Positions 15,785 to 26,646 of a stretch of DNA of 64,000 bases are shown here, in pieces (within the stretch, counting starts at the first letter, position 1; every line of letters starts with the position of its first letter). The stretch is from Thermoanaerobaculia bacterium. Lineage in GTDB: Bacteria; Acidobacteriota; Thermoanaerobaculia; Multivoradales; Multivoraceae. The translations under genes were made by a program, and so were the position numbers. The notes under the pieces were generated by a model. It was not told where the DNA came from, searched no databases, and saw only the letters and a list, made by a program, of their open reading frames with translations. The stretch lies in the NCBI GenBank assembly GCA_022823665.1, contig JAJEHN010000013.1, positions 102,516 through 166,515 of the forward strand, given 5' to 3'.

Positions 15785-16210
15785 CTACTGCTCGGTCGGA
15801 TCCCGGCCGTCGCGCGGCGCGCCCGTGCCGGAGGAACCCATGAACAGCTTGCGGCCGTCCGGGAAGGTCAGGTCGCGGCCGTTCGCCTTGTTCGAGCCGT
15901 CCTTCGCCTGGTAGCCGTCGACGACGATCTCGGTCCCCGGCAGGAGCGATCTCTTCGTGAAGCCGCGTCTGGCGAGCGTGTTCGGCGTACCGCCTTCGAC
16001 CATCCAGACGGTCGACGAGCCATCGTCGTTCATCACCTCCAGATGAATCCAGGCGTGGGGATTGATCCACTCCATCTTCGTCACCTTGCCCCGAAGCTGG
16101 AGCGGCCTGTCGGCGTCGAACTCGGCCGAAAAGGCGTGATGAGCGGCGAGCGGAATGGCGAGCACCAGGGCGAGGCCTGCTGCCAGTAGGACGATTCGCT
16201 GGAACTTCAT
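15785..16210 (-). CDS. DUF6152 family exported protein
   Basis: 141 residues, with GGAGAGGAG 7 bases before the ATG at 16210. Residues 1-22 are a signal peptide ending PLAA, and the mature protein opens HHAFSAEFDADRPL, the family hallmark. It continues GKVTKMEWINPHAWIHLEV and ends with LTFPDGRKLFMGSS. Small periplasmic beta-rich (OB-like) domain; function unknown. It lies 29 bases after the GRPDL-type gene at 16240 on the same strand, so the two are likely cotranscribed. Confidence 0.85.
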   Translation of the reverse strand: MKFQRIVLLAAGLALVLAIPLAAHHAFSAEFDADRPLQLRGKVTKMEWINPHAWIHLEVMNDDGSSTVWMVEGGTPNTLARRGFTKRSLLPGTEIVVDGYQAKDGSNKANGRDLTFPDGRKLFMGSSGTGAPRDGRDPTEQ

Positions 16211-16239
16211 CGCGGTTCTCCTCTCCTTGGCGGTATCCG

Positions 16240-17064
16240 TCAGGGACCCGAGTCGGCGCCCTTGCGCAGGTGGCCGTACATCAGCTCCTCGGCGAACTCG
16301 ACGCACTTGAACTCGAGCAACTGCATGTTCGGGTCGACCCTGCGGTAGAGCGGCAGGCTGATCGTCCAGGGCTGGCTGTAGACGTTCTCGTCGGTGATCG
16401 TCGCCTCGTACTGGAGGTGATACGGGCTCATCGCGGTCCAGCGCTCCTCGACGTGGATCGCGTCCGTGTGGTGGTTGCCGCTCGAGTCGAGCCAGGTGTC
16501 GGGCACCTGGCTCGTCACGTCGACGACCAGCGTCTCCCCTTCCCAGCGACCGATCGAGTGTCCCATCCAGGTATCGAACGGCGCCTCGAAGCCCTCGCGG
16601 TCCATGTAGATCACGCGGCTGGCGCTGGCGAACTCGTAGGCGATCAGCACGTGATCGGGCGTCTGAACGATCTGGAACGGGAACGGCATGTAGTTGGCGC
16701 GCGGGATGCCCGGCATGTAGCACTTCACCGCCGGATCGAGAGCCAGCCAGTTCTCGCGGTTCTGGTCACGCTTCTCCAGCGCCTCCGGCAGGTACGGGAT
16801 CCTGCCGCCTTCGACGATGCCGAGACCGCCCGGTATCGCGCCCAGGGCGGCCATCTCGACCACCGGGCCGTGGCGTGCGGCGTGCGGTTCGATGTCCCAG
16901 TGGGACGCGCCCAGCGCCTGCCAGATCCCGTTGAGATCCGGCCTGTCGTCGTGGGTGCGCGGCGCCCTGTAATCGCTGTCCTGCGCCGCCGCGGGCGCCG
17001 CCGCGAGCACCAACGCCGCAAGCAGCGTCAATACCGCCCGTTCCGTGAGACTCCGCTTCATCAC
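16240..17064 (-). CDS. Exported protein of the DRPDL family, function unknown
   Basis: 274 residues. Residues 1-28 form a signal peptide (LLAALVLAAAPAAAQ). The mature part has DDRPDLNGIWQA, AVKCYMPGIPR, FQIVQTPDHVLIAYEF and GHSIGRWEGETLVVDVT, then KCVEFAEELMYGH near the end. It is a diverged relative of the protein at 14664. It is first in a two-gene minus-strand unit with the DUF6152 gene. No catalytic motif was recognised. The 115-base gap to the divergent VWFA gene should carry promoters for both. Confidence 0.8.
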   Translation of the reverse strand: MMKRSLTERAVLTLLAALVLAAAPAAAQDSDYRAPRTHDDRPDLNGIWQALGASHWDIEPHAARHGPVVEMAALGAIPGGLGIVEGGRIPYLPEALEKRDQNRENWLALDPAVKCYMPGIPRANYMPFPFQIVQTPDHVLIAYEFASASRVIYMDREGFEAPFDTWMGHSIGRWEGETLVVDVTSQVPDTWLDSSGNHHTDAIHVEERWTAMSPYHLQYEATITDENVYSQPWTISLPLYRRVDPNMQLLEFKCVEFAEELMYGHLRKGADSGP

Positions 17065-17164
17065 AATCTGCCTCCTCCGATGAGGGCCTGCTCTGGTCGC
17101 GAGCGGTGAGGATAGCAGCCCATTCGCCGGGTTCGCCGCGAAGCGGAAACGAAACGGCTGGCGC

Positions 17165-17170
17165 TAACAT
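17165..17170 (+). promoter_or_regulatory. -10 box just before the VWFA gene
   Basis: TAACAT in GCGCTAACAT, ending 9 bases before the TTG start at 17180. It supports that start and a nearly leaderless mRNA. Confidence 0.4.
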
Positions 17171-17179
17171 GAGTGTCCG

Positions 17180-19072
17180 TTGACCGGTTCCGCACGCCAC
17201 CGCCTGCCGCCGAGGCTGCTGGTCGCTATCGCCGCCATGGCGCTCACGGCCGCGTCCCACTTCGCGGGTCCGACAGGGGCCAACGCCCAGGACGGTCGGC
17301 CGCAGCAGGGGCAGATTCGAGAGGACATCGTGCTCCGCGAGTCGATCGACGTTCGGCTGATCAGTCTCGACGCCGTCGTCACCGACTCCTCCGACCGGCC
17401 GGTCACCGGCCTGACCAAGGACGACTTCGACCTCAAGGTCCAGGACGAACCGGTCGAGATACTGAGCGTCGCGGCGGGAGAGGACCTCCGCACCACCGTC
17501 ACCGGACGCCTGACCATTCTCCTCTTCATCGACGAGCGCCACCTGCAGCGGAAGCACCGCGACGCGGCCCTGGCCGAGATCGCGGGCGCCCTCGACGAGG
17601 AGATCGCGGCCAACCCGACCTGGGTGGCGGCCGCGGCGTTCGGTGAGCGTCTCGAACCGTTGCTGTCGCCGACCCGCGACCGCGCGGCGGTGCGGGCGAC
17701 GATCGAAGCGGCGATGGCCCGGGACATCCCGGTGACGACCCTGCGCTCACAGCAGCGCTCCACTTCCCTGGCCATGAGGGAGACGCTCCGGCTGATGGCG
17801 GCGAGGGGCAGCCGCTACCGCCTCGGCGAGGCCTCCCTCGCCAGCGTGGAGGCGAACCTCCGGAGCTTCGGCCAGGCCCTGCGGCAGGACACCCTGCTCA
17901 CCGTCAGCGCGGTGCGCTCGCTGGTCGAGGCGCTGGCATTCGTTCCCGGCCGCAAGGCGATCCTGTTCGTGAGCGACGGCCTTCCCCGCCACCCACTCGA
18001 CAGCGCCGCCAAGACGATGTACGACCGCCTGGCGGGCGCCTCCCGGCAACTCGAGGGCGACGAGATGATCAGCGCCCCCGGCTCGCTCGACCTGAACGAT
18101 CGCAACCACCGGCCCTTCGGCGTCGACCGGGCCGACCGCATGGGCATGGCCACGAACATCGTCCAGGTCGACGACGGCGGCGCGTTCGCCTTTCAGACGA
18201 TGGCCGCCGAGCTGAGCTGCGCGGACGCCTTCGATCAACTGGCGGCGCTCGCGAATACCCACCGGGTTACCTTCTATCCGCTCAAGCCGCCGGTCATCGA
18301 CCCGGCGATCAGCGAACTCGGCGAGAGCGCCAAGGACCGCGGCTCGATCGTCGAGCTGTCGAACGTGCGGACAGGCCTGAACAGCCTGGCCGGCCTGACC
18401 GGCGGGCTCTCCTTCGTCTCCGACACCGGCGTAGCCGAGTTCCTGCAGTCGACCCGCACCGACATCTCGACCTACTACTCGCTCTCTTTCACGCCGCCCG
18501 ACTCGATGGGCGACACCGGCATTCGCGAGATCACCCTCCGGCTGCGGCAACGGCCTCTCGCCCGGAGCGGCTCGCTCCGCTACCGGGCGAGCTACGCGCC
18601 GGTGACGATCCAGCAGAACCTGGCCAGCCGAGCCTGGGGAACGCTGCTGTTCGGCTGGGAGGAGAACAACCACGGCATGGAGGTCCAGGTCCGCAGATCC
18701 GCGTCGCGAGAGCGGCCGGAGCAACCCGGGCACACGCCGCTGGAAGTCAGGGCCAGTCTGCCGGTCGGCGACCTCGAACTCGCGCCTGTCCGGGCGACCC
18801 GCAACCCGGTCGCCAGCGGCTTCTTCCGCGTGGTGGTCCAGGTCCAGCGAGACGACGGCAGCCGGATGCCTCCCCAGCACTTCGACTTCGAGCTCAACGT
18901 GCCGGTCGCCGAACTCGAGCAGGCGGCAGGCCAGTACATCGCCGTCCGCAGCGAAGTCGTCCTGCCGCCGGGCTCCTACCGGCTGGCGGTCGGCATCTGG
19001 GAGGAGAACAGCGGACGCTCGTCCTTCGTGGTCCGTGAACTGGCGGTGCAGGCCGACCCGAGCATCGCCTGA
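17180..19072 (+). CDS. Exported VWFA-related Acidobacterial domain protein (TIGR03436-like)
   Basis: 630 residues from a TTG at 17180; an ATG at 17237 would shorten the signal peptide. Signal peptide to about residue 36 (GANAQ). The family entry VRLISLDAVVTDSSDRPVTG precedes a von Willebrand A-like domain with LTILLFIDERHL, then RKAILFVSDGLPRHP and the central LTGGLSFVSDTG. The strict MIDAS DxSxS is degenerate, as is common in this family. The C-terminal 200 residues look like beta-sandwich domains ending in LAVGIWEENSGRSSFVVREL. Function is unknown; the family is strongly enriched in Acidobacteriota, the best taxonomic clue here. Confidence 0.88.
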   Translation: MTGSARHRLPPRLLVAIAAMALTAASHFAGPTGANAQDGRPQQGQIREDIVLRESIDVRLISLDAVVTDSSDRPVTGLTKDDFDLKVQDEPVEILSVAAGEDLRTTVTGRLTILLFIDERHLQRKHRDAALAEIAGALDEEIAANPTWVAAAAFGERLEPLLSPTRDRAAVRATIEAAMARDIPVTTLRSQQRSTSLAMRETLRLMAARGSRYRLGEASLASVEANLRSFGQALRQDTLLTVSAVRSLVEALAFVPGRKAILFVSDGLPRHPLDSAAKTMYDRLAGASRQLEGDEMISAPGSLDLNDRNHRPFGVDRADRMGMATNIVQVDDGGAFAFQTMAAELSCADAFDQLAALANTHRVTFYPLKPPVIDPAISELGESAKDRGSIVELSNVRTGLNSLAGLTGGLSFVSDTGVAEFLQSTRTDISTYYSLSFTPPDSMGDTGIREITLRLRQRPLARSGSLRYRASYAPVTIQQNLASRAWGTLLFGWEENNHGMEVQVRRSASRERPEQPGHTPLEVRASLPVGDLELAPVRATRNPVASGFFRVVVQVQRDDGSRMPPQHFDFELNVPVAELEQAAGQYIAVRSEVVLPPGSYRLAVGIWEENSGRSSFVVRELAVQADPSIA

Positions 19073-19076
19073 CGCG

Positions 19077-21299
19077 TCAGCGCTGCAGCAGGTAGTTCAG
19101 CTTGACGATCAACTGCCGGCCCAGGGGCTCGCGGCGGCTGATCGTCTCGGCCGTCCAGTTCTCGTTGTAGACGATGAAGAGGTCCGAGCCCGGGCGATAG
19201 ATCCAGTGGAAGCGAGCGTTGACGCCGAGCAGTTCGTCGGACGTGTTGTACTGGGCCAGCAGGTTGAGCCGGATGTTCGGACTGAAGGAGACGTCGATCC
19301 GCTGGCGGAACTGGTCGAAGCTGAAGGCCCCGGCCTGCAGCTTGACGTCCGCGTAGGTCCACTGCGTCGAGACGCGGAGGAAGCGGGACAGGCGAAAGGT
19401 CAACCCGGAGTTCGTTCTGAGCCAGTTGCCGTCGAAGAAACCGCCCCCGAAGGTGATGTTGTCGAACCAGACGGCCCGCCTGCCGCTCGTCGAGAACCCG
19501 CCGGCGAAGCCGTCGTTCTCGTAGAGACCCGGCTGCACCACGATCCCGGGAGAGATCTCGAACGGCGCGAACAACTGCTCCTTCGTTCTCCGGACTCCGC
19601 CCCAGAGGAACTCGCCGCTCAGGGTCTGCATGCCCAGCGGCGAGACACCGACCGTCTGGCTCTCGAGCCGGCCGTCGCTGCTCCGTTCGAAGCGCTCGTA
19701 GCTGAGATCCGACCACCAACTGAGGAGCCCGGCCCTCTCGATCCTCGGCCGCCACTCCAGGCGTGGATTGACCATCCGGAAGTCCCGACGCTGCAGGAAT
19801 CCGACCGCCGGTTCGTAGTCCGGCTGCACCTCCACGTAGTCCCCCGTCAGACTGAGCTCCGGCCCCTGGTAGATGAAGCCGGCTCCGCGCGACTCGTTGG
19901 CCTCCTGCTCGGAGTCCGGCAATCCGCGATCGCTCACCGCCCAGAAACCGGAGAATTCGAGGCGTTGAGTCGGCTTGAAGTCGACGTCGAGGCCGTAGAG
20001 GCGTTCACTCTCGTACCCCTCCCGGCTCCTCTCCGTGAAGATGCCGCCGACGGTCGATCGGTCGCCGATGTTCCGGGTGACCCGGGTCACTCCGTAGGTC
20101 GTCCCGGGAACGAGCATTTCGCCCGCCTCGCCATGGAGCGCCTCGGTCCGCGCACCGAGAGCGCCGACATTCCAGCCCCCGGCGCGGCCCGTGAGTCTGG
20201 CGCCGAGCTCGAGCGGGACCGTGCGCCCCTGGTCGAGGCCGATGCGGCGGGAGAAGAACGGCCTCATCAGCGCGCTCTCCCACGGCACCTTGGGTCTGGG
20301 ACCGAAATCGAACACGCCGGCGTTCTCGAGGAAGAAGTCGCGCTTCTCGGGGAAGAACAGGGAGAACCGGGTCAGGTTCACCTGCTGGTCGTCGACCTCG
20401 GTCTCGGCGAAGTCCGTGTTCCAGGTCAGGTCCAGGACCATCGAACGGCTCAGGCCCCACTTCAGGTCGATGCCTCCGTCCGAGTCGTCGGAGCTGCCAA
20501 GAGCCGGGTCGTCGGTGCGGCCGCCGATGACATAGGGCTTCACGTCGAACTGACGCGAGGGCCGGAGGCCTCGAAGGCCGGTCAGATCACCCGCCAGGGA
20601 GACGCGATACACGGCGATCTTTCCCTGCTGGTTCAGGTCCTCGGCACTTGCCTCGAGAGGCAGCGCGGCCCAGTGGGTCTCCTCGTTGCGGCGGCGGATG
20701 ACCCGCTGGACGTTGAGTCCCCACCGCTCGACCCGGGGATCGAACCGAAGGGTGGAAACCGGAATCGCGATCTCCGCCACCCAGCCGGCGGCGGTCCGGC
20801 GCGCCGAAACCCGCCACACACCGTCCCAGGCCCAGTTCACGTCCCGGCCCTCGTCGGTGACCAATGCGTCGCCGCGGGCGCCGTTCGGGTTCGTCACCAG
20901 GACGTAGCCGTTGCGGAGATCGTGGAACGTGTCCAGCATCAGGAGAATCGAATCGTCCTGGAACAGGTCGCTGTCCCGCTCCATCTCCTTCGCCACGATC
21001 CGCTCCGGCTCGCGGTCGTTCGCGCGGATCGCGACGAACAGGGTGTCAGGGGTGTAGGCGACGGCGAACTCGGTCGTTTCCGTCGACGGCGCGCCCGGAC
21101 TCGGGTCCCGCTGAATGAAGCCGCCCGCCCACTCGGCGGCCGACCAGGCCGAGTCGGTCAGCTCGCCGTCGACCCGAACCGCCTGGTCGATGCGGTGCGC
21201 CGCGACGCTGGGACGGTCCTGGGAGACGACGGGAGCAGAAGCCAGCAGCGCGAGAACGGCACCGCACAGGACTACGCGACGCTCACTCAGCCCGGCCAT
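19077..21299 (-). CDS. DUF5916 protein with N-terminal CBM9-like domain (third copy)
   Basis: 740 residues. Signal peptide residues 1-26 (VLCGAVLALLASAPVVSQ). The CBM9-like region has VDGELTDSAW, AKEMERDSDLFQDDS and ALVTDEGRD. The DUF5916 region has FPEKRDFFLENAGVFDFG, and the C-terminus is PGSDLFIVYNENW. It is clearly homologous to the tandem pair at 2-3332 but more distant than those two are from each other. It converges with the VWFA gene (4 bases between stops). A -10 box 6 bases before the ATG suggests a leaderless mRNA. Predicted outer-membrane location, substrate unknown. Confidence 0.9.
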   Translation of the reverse strand: MAGLSERRVVLCGAVLALLASAPVVSQDRPSVAAHRIDQAVRVDGELTDSAWSAAEWAGGFIQRDPSPGAPSTETTEFAVAYTPDTLFVAIRANDREPERIVAKEMERDSDLFQDDSILLMLDTFHDLRNGYVLVTNPNGARGDALVTDEGRDVNWAWDGVWRVSARRTAAGWVAEIAIPVSTLRFDPRVERWGLNVQRVIRRRNEETHWAALPLEASAEDLNQQGKIAVYRVSLAGDLTGLRGLRPSRQFDVKPYVIGGRTDDPALGSSDDSDGGIDLKWGLSRSMVLDLTWNTDFAETEVDDQQVNLTRFSLFFPEKRDFFLENAGVFDFGPRPKVPWESALMRPFFSRRIGLDQGRTVPLELGARLTGRAGGWNVGALGARTEALHGEAGEMLVPGTTYGVTRVTRNIGDRSTVGGIFTERSREGYESERLYGLDVDFKPTQRLEFSGFWAVSDRGLPDSEQEANESRGAGFIYQGPELSLTGDYVEVQPDYEPAVGFLQRRDFRMVNPRLEWRPRIERAGLLSWWSDLSYERFERSSDGRLESQTVGVSPLGMQTLSGEFLWGGVRRTKEQLFAPFEISPGIVVQPGLYENDGFAGGFSTSGRRAVWFDNITFGGGFFDGNWLRTNSGLTFRLSRFLRVSTQWTYADVKLQAGAFSFDQFRQRIDVSFSPNIRLNLLAQYNTSDELLGVNARFHWIYRPGSDLFIVYNENWTAETISRREPLGRQLIVKLNYLLQR

Positions 21300-21305
21300 C
21301 GCGCG

Positions 21306-21311
21306 ATCTTA
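21306..21311 (-). promoter_or_regulatory. -10 box 6 bases before the DUF5916 start
   Basis: TAAGAT on the minus strand in the context GGCTAAGAT, ending 6 bases before the ATG at 21299. Confidence 0.4.
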
Positions 21312-21488
21312 GCCGCGCTATCAACCGTCTCCGGATGCGCGTCAAGCACCCCTGCCAGGCCGGACGCACCAACGCCTTCGAGCCGCCGCAGGTCTGCCGA
21401 AGCGCGATACGCTGAGGAGTCCCAAACCGGCAGGAGAAGGCGCCTTGGGAAGAACCGCCGGCGCCCGGAGAACCGCAGGAGACATACG

Positions 21489-22526
21489 ATGTCCGCACGC
21501 ATGCTGTTGATCGCCCTGGGCTGCGCCGGCGCGGCCGGATTCCTCGGCGCCGCCGGCAACGAGAAGACCTCCGACACGATGGCCTCGGCGGCGAACAACC
21601 TGCTCGCCTCCCTGAGCGCCGAGCAGCAGGCGACCGTCATGCTCGACTTCGACGCCGCCGAGCGCGTCGACTGGCACTTCATCCCCAAGGAGCGCAAGGG
21701 GTTGTCGATGCTGGACATGGACCCGGCCCAGCACCACCTGCTCCACGCCCTGCTCAGCGCCTCCCTGAGCCGCACGGGCTACGGCAAGACGACCACCGTG
21801 ATGAGCCTGGAGTCCGTGCTGCGGAAGCTCGAGGAAGCGGCCGGCGCCAACCGCTTCACGTCGATGCGCGACCCCCTCCGTTACCACGTGACGTTCTTCG
21901 GTGAACCCAGCGAGGACGGCGACTGGGGCTGGAGCTTCGAGGGGCACCATGTGTCGCTCAACTTCACCGTCGTCGCCGGCGAGGCGACCGCCTCCACGCC
22001 CCTCTTCCTGGGCGCCAATCCGCACCGCGTGCCGAGTGGGCCGCGCGAGGGTCTGCGTGCCCTGGGCCGCGAAGAGGACCTCGCCCGCAGTCTCCTCGAC
22101 TCCCTCGACGACGACCAGCGCAAGCGGGCCGTGATCGGCGACGAGGCGCCGCGGGACATCTTCAGTTCAAACCGGCCGCGGGTGCAGCGCGAGGAACCTC
22201 AGGGCCTCCCCGCCAGCGCGCTCGGGTCCGATCAGCGCGAGTTGCTCGACGCGTTGATCGAGGAGTACGCCGGCAACGTTCCGCCGGACCTGGCCGAGAA
22301 GCGTCGCGCCCAGGTCGAAGCCGCCGGCGACGCGATCCACTTCGCCTGGATCGGTCCGGGCGAACCCGGCGCTCCCCACTATTACCGCGTGCAGGCGCCC
22401 GACTTCGTCATCGAGTACGACAACGTCCAGAACCGGGCCAACCACAGCCACACCGTCTGGCGCGACTTCGACGGCGACTTCGGCCGCGATCTGCTGGCGC
22501 AGCACCACCGCGACTACAAGCACTGA
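21489..22526 (+). CDS. DUF3500 family exported protein
   Basis: 345 residues from the ATG at 21489, which gives a signal-peptide-like N-terminus (LLIALGCAGAAGFLGAAG). Family features: LLASLSAEQQATVMLDFDAAER, WHFIPKERKGLSM, then GHHVSLNFTVV, the FLGANPHRV block and the C-terminal HYYRVQAPDFVIEYDN with NHSHTVWRDF. DUF3500 proteins are widespread, exported and uncharacterised. The conserved His/Asp/Asn at the C-terminus could bind a metal, but no activity is known. The amidohydrolase gene follows 56 bases downstream with its own strong ribosome site. The long open frame upstream of 21489 is antisense to the DUF5916 gene and was not used. Confidence 0.87.
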   Translation: MSARMLLIALGCAGAAGFLGAAGNEKTSDTMASAANNLLASLSAEQQATVMLDFDAAERVDWHFIPKERKGLSMLDMDPAQHHLLHALLSASLSRTGYGKTTTVMSLESVLRKLEEAAGANRFTSMRDPLRYHVTFFGEPSEDGDWGWSFEGHHVSLNFTVVAGEATASTPLFLGANPHRVPSGPREGLRALGREEDLARSLLDSLDDDQRKRAVIGDEAPRDIFSSNRPRVQREEPQGLPASALGSDQRELLDALIEEYAGNVPPDLAEKRRAQVEAAGDAIHFAWIGPGEPGAPHYYRVQAPDFVIEYDNVQNRANHSHTVWRDFDGDFGRDLLAQHHRDYKH

Positions 22527-22582
22527 CGCGGCACCCGGCCGCGTTGCTAGGGTACGCCCCCCACTCATCCAGGAGGCGCCCA

Positions 22583-23605
22583 ATGTCAGCACCCGCTCCC
22601 GGCACGGCCGGGTGGCTTGCCCAGGTCCAGGAAGAAACCGTCGACCCGTCCCGGCGAATCGTCGATCCACACCACCATCTCTGGCGACGGCCCACCGGCG
22701 ACTATCTCCTCGAGGACCTCTGGGGCGACACGGAGGCGGTCGGTTCCGACGGCGAGAGCCACAACGTCGAGAAGACGGTGTTCGTCGAGTGCCGGGCCTG
22801 CTACCGCGAGGACGGTCCGGAACACCTGCGGTGCGTCGGTGAGACGGAGTTCGTGGCGGAAGCCGCCGCCGCCTCCGCGGCGGGTGACGGCGCCACGATC
22901 TCCGGCATCGTCAGCCACGCGAACCTGACCCTGGGCGAAGCCGTCGCGGAAGTGCTCGACGCCCACGAGGAGGCCGGCAACGGACTGTTCCGCGGCATCC
23001 GCCACGCAGGGGCCCGCGATCCCCATCCCGAGCACTTGCGCATCGCAGGCCGGGCGCCCGAGGGTCTCTACGCCCGCGACGACTTCCGCCGCGGCATGAA
23101 GGTGCTGGGCGACCGCGGCCTGACCTTCGACACGTGGCACTACCACCACCAGAACCGCGACTTCGCCGACCTGGCGCGCGCCGTGCCCGAAACGACGATG
23201 ATCCTCGACCACTTCGGCACGCCGCTTGGCGTCGGCCCCTACGCGGACAGGCGCGAGGAGATCTTCGAGGCCTGGAAGGACGACATCGCCGAGATCGCCG
23301 CGTGTCCCAACGTGGTCGCCAAGATCGGCGGCCTGGCGATGCCCGACAACGGCTTCGGCTGGAGCGAGCGCGCAACGCCCGCGACTTCGGACGAGCTCGT
23401 CGCCGCCCAGCGCCGCTACTACCTGCACACGATCGACTGCTTCGGCCCCGACCGCTGCATGTTCGAGAGCAACTTCCCCGTCGACAAGCTCTCGATCCCG
23501 TACCACGCCATGTACAACGGCCTGAAGAAGATCGCGGCCGGCTTCCCGGACGACGAGCGGGACGCGATGTTCTACCGGACCGCGGCCCGGGTCTACTCCT
23601 TGTGA
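22583..23605 (+). CDS. Amidohydrolase-2 family TIM-barrel hydrolase
   Basis: 340 residues from the ATG at 22583, with AGGAGG 6 bases upstream. The metal-binding start is VDPHHHLW (HxH) near residue 28. A barrel His appears in TWHYHHQNRDF and ILDHFGTPLG, and the C-terminal active-site region is GPDRCMFESNFPVDK. These match the ACMSD/amidohydrolase-2 group: cytoplasmic metal-dependent hydrolases or decarboxylases of lactones and aromatic acids. Exact substrate cannot be told. Its TGA overlaps the GTG start of the PHP-domain gene, so the two are coupled and may act on related compounds. Confidence 0.87.
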   Translation: MSAPAPGTAGWLAQVQEETVDPSRRIVDPHHHLWRRPTGDYLLEDLWGDTEAVGSDGESHNVEKTVFVECRACYREDGPEHLRCVGETEFVAEAAAASAAGDGATISGIVSHANLTLGEAVAEVLDAHEEAGNGLFRGIRHAGARDPHPEHLRIAGRAPEGLYARDDFRRGMKVLGDRGLTFDTWHYHHQNRDFADLARAVPETTMILDHFGTPLGVGPYADRREEIFEAWKDDIAEIAACPNVVAKIGGLAMPDNGFGWSERATPATSDELVAAQRRYYLHTIDCFGPDRCMFESNFPVDKLSIPYHAMYNGLKKIAAGFPDDERDAMFYRTAARVYSL

Positions 23606-24969
23606 GGCCGCGGCTCCAGGTCGGCGTCTGCGGCCTGCTGGCCGCGGCGTCCGCCTGGAGTCAGGTTCCGGAATCGACGCCCGGCGAGCCGCCGGCGCGC
23701 CGCTGGACCACGATCGAACGCCTGTCCGAAGAACGTCTGGCGGCCGCTCACGCCGACATCCAACGCCTCCGCGCGGCCGTTCAACCGCCACCACCCCTCC
23801 CCGGCCTCAACGACTATCGCGGTGTGTTCCACGCCCACGCCGGCGACTCCGATCACACCGGCGGTACGCCTGAGGAACTGCTCCGGGACGCCAGGCGAAT
23901 CGGCGTCGACGTCGTCTTTCTCTCCGACCACTACCGGCCGCCCCGCGACTTCATGGACGGTTGGCGCGGACTCCACGACGGCGTGCTCTTCGTTCCCGGC
24001 TCGGAGGCGCACGGCTTCCTGATCCACCCCGAGGAGTCAGTCGTCGAATACATGGGTGCCAACGCCGGCACATTGCTCCGCCAAGTGAACCGCGGCGCCG
24101 GCATGGCCTTCCTCTCCCACGTCGAAGAGCGGGTCGATCATCCGATGGACGGCCTGACCGGGATGGAGATCTACAACCGCCACGCCGATGCCCTCGACGA
24201 CGGCGATTCGATGCGGGCCCTGGTCGCCTGGATCGTCGACCCGGACCGGTCGAAAGCCCTGGCGCGGGCCGTCGAGCTCTACCCCGAGGAGGTCTTCGGC
24301 GCCCAGTTCGACTATCCCGCGCTCTACCTGGAGAAGTGGGACCGCGAGACAGCACGACATCGGACCGTCGGCGTCAACGCGAACGACTGCCACCACAACC
24401 AGGTCTTCGTCGTGTTCAAGGTCGACCATGAGTCCATCCGCGTCGGCACGATCGTCGACGATCCGGACGAGATGAGAGTCCTGACGACCGCCGACGCGCC
24501 TGGAATCCCCGAACTCGTCAGCGGCCACGAGGCCGGCGCCGTCATCGGCCGCTACGACCTCGACCCTTACTGGGTCTCCATGAACAACTCCACGACCCAC
24601 ATCCTGGCGCCGGCACTCGACGAAGAGTCCATCCGCACCGCCGTCGCCGCCGGCCGCGCCTACGTCGCCCACGACTGGCTGGCCGACCCGACGGGTTTCT
24701 CCTTCTACATCGCCGAGGGAGAAGGGCCTACAGCCATCATGGGCGACGAGTGGACCCTGGAAGCCGGCGCAACGGCCGAACTCAAGGCCCACTTCCCCCT
24801 GCCCGCAACCATCCGCCTCATCCGCGACGGCGAGGAGGTCGCCCTCACCGAAGCCCGGTCCCTCAACCACCGCCTCGATCAACCCGGCGTCTACCGCGTC
24901 GAAGGCTGGCTGGAAGTCGACGGTGAACTGCGTACCTGGATCTACTCGAATCCGGTGTATGTGAGGTAA
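23602..24969 (+). CDS. Exported PHP-domain metal-dependent hydrolase
   Basis: 455 residues from a GTG at 23602 that overlaps the preceding TGA (GTGA). Short signal peptide (VGVCGLLAAASAWSQ). The PHP domain starts GVFHAHAGDSDHTGGTPEEL (HxH plus Asp) and continues GVDVVFLSDHYRPP, PGSEAHGFLIHP and MAFLSHVEE, ending with GVNANDCHH, a near-complete set of PHP metal ligands. The last ~100 residues look like a beta-sandwich, ending SNPVYV. PHP enzymes cleave phosphoesters; exported ones of this type are uncharacterised. A GCAA-tetraloop hairpin overlaps the stop region (24961-24983). Confidence 0.84.
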   Translation: MRPRLQVGVCGLLAAASAWSQVPESTPGEPPARRWTTIERLSEERLAAAHADIQRLRAAVQPPPPLPGLNDYRGVFHAHAGDSDHTGGTPEELLRDARRIGVDVVFLSDHYRPPRDFMDGWRGLHDGVLFVPGSEAHGFLIHPEESVVEYMGANAGTLLRQVNRGAGMAFLSHVEERVDHPMDGLTGMEIYNRHADALDDGDSMRALVAWIVDPDRSKALARAVELYPEEVFGAQFDYPALYLEKWDRETARHRTVGVNANDCHHNQVFVVFKVDHESIRVGTIVDDPDEMRVLTTADAPGIPELVSGHEAGAVIGRYDLDPYWVSMNNSTTHILAPALDEESIRTAVAAGRAYVAHDWLADPTGFSFYIAEGEGPTAIMGDEWTLEAGATAELKAHFPLPATIRLIRDGEEVALTEARSLNHRLDQPGVYRVEGWLEVDGELRTWIYSNPVYVR

Positions 24970-25005
24970 GGCGCAAGCCTCACCAGGGCTGCCACGCTCG
25001 GCGAC

Positions 25006-26280
<1,275 letters not shown>

Positions 26281-26646
26281 GGCTCTCTTGCTCCTTCTCC
26301 CAGAAAGACAGGGCTCTGTGATTTGAGGCCGCGAAGCTATCGCAGCCGGCCGGCGGACGCCACAGTCCGGGCGTCGCGATCGCCGCTTCGGGCAGCCGGT
26401 TGATTCAAGAACCGGAATCCGGTAGCCGAATCATGGATCCGCCGGATCCAGAGCTTCGTAGGAGATCCGTCCAGGACAGTGAATTGCCATCCTGGAACGT
26501 CTGAGAGCCAACCAACGCCCGAACTCGAAAAACCCGCGTGGAAACGACACCAAACGGCCTGACCGGGTGCTCGTCCTGCCTTCGTCACAACAACTGGCAT
26601 CCGCCTTGCTCACCGGACCTGTGCCCCACAACAGGAGGGAACTTCC
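26281..26646. other. 366-base divergent intergenic region
   Basis: Separates the acyl-CoA dehydrogenase (minus) and the TonB receptor (plus). It holds an inverted repeat TCCAGGA-N13-TCCTGGA (26470-26496) that may be an operator and a strong ribosome site AGGAGG (26633-26638) for the receptor. No gene-like frame of its own was recognised. Confidence 0.5.

Noticed and set aside
19035..21488. Long plus-strand extension upstream of the DUF3500 gene
   Set aside because: It mirrors the DUF5916 gene on the other strand; the signal peptide at 21489 marks the true start.
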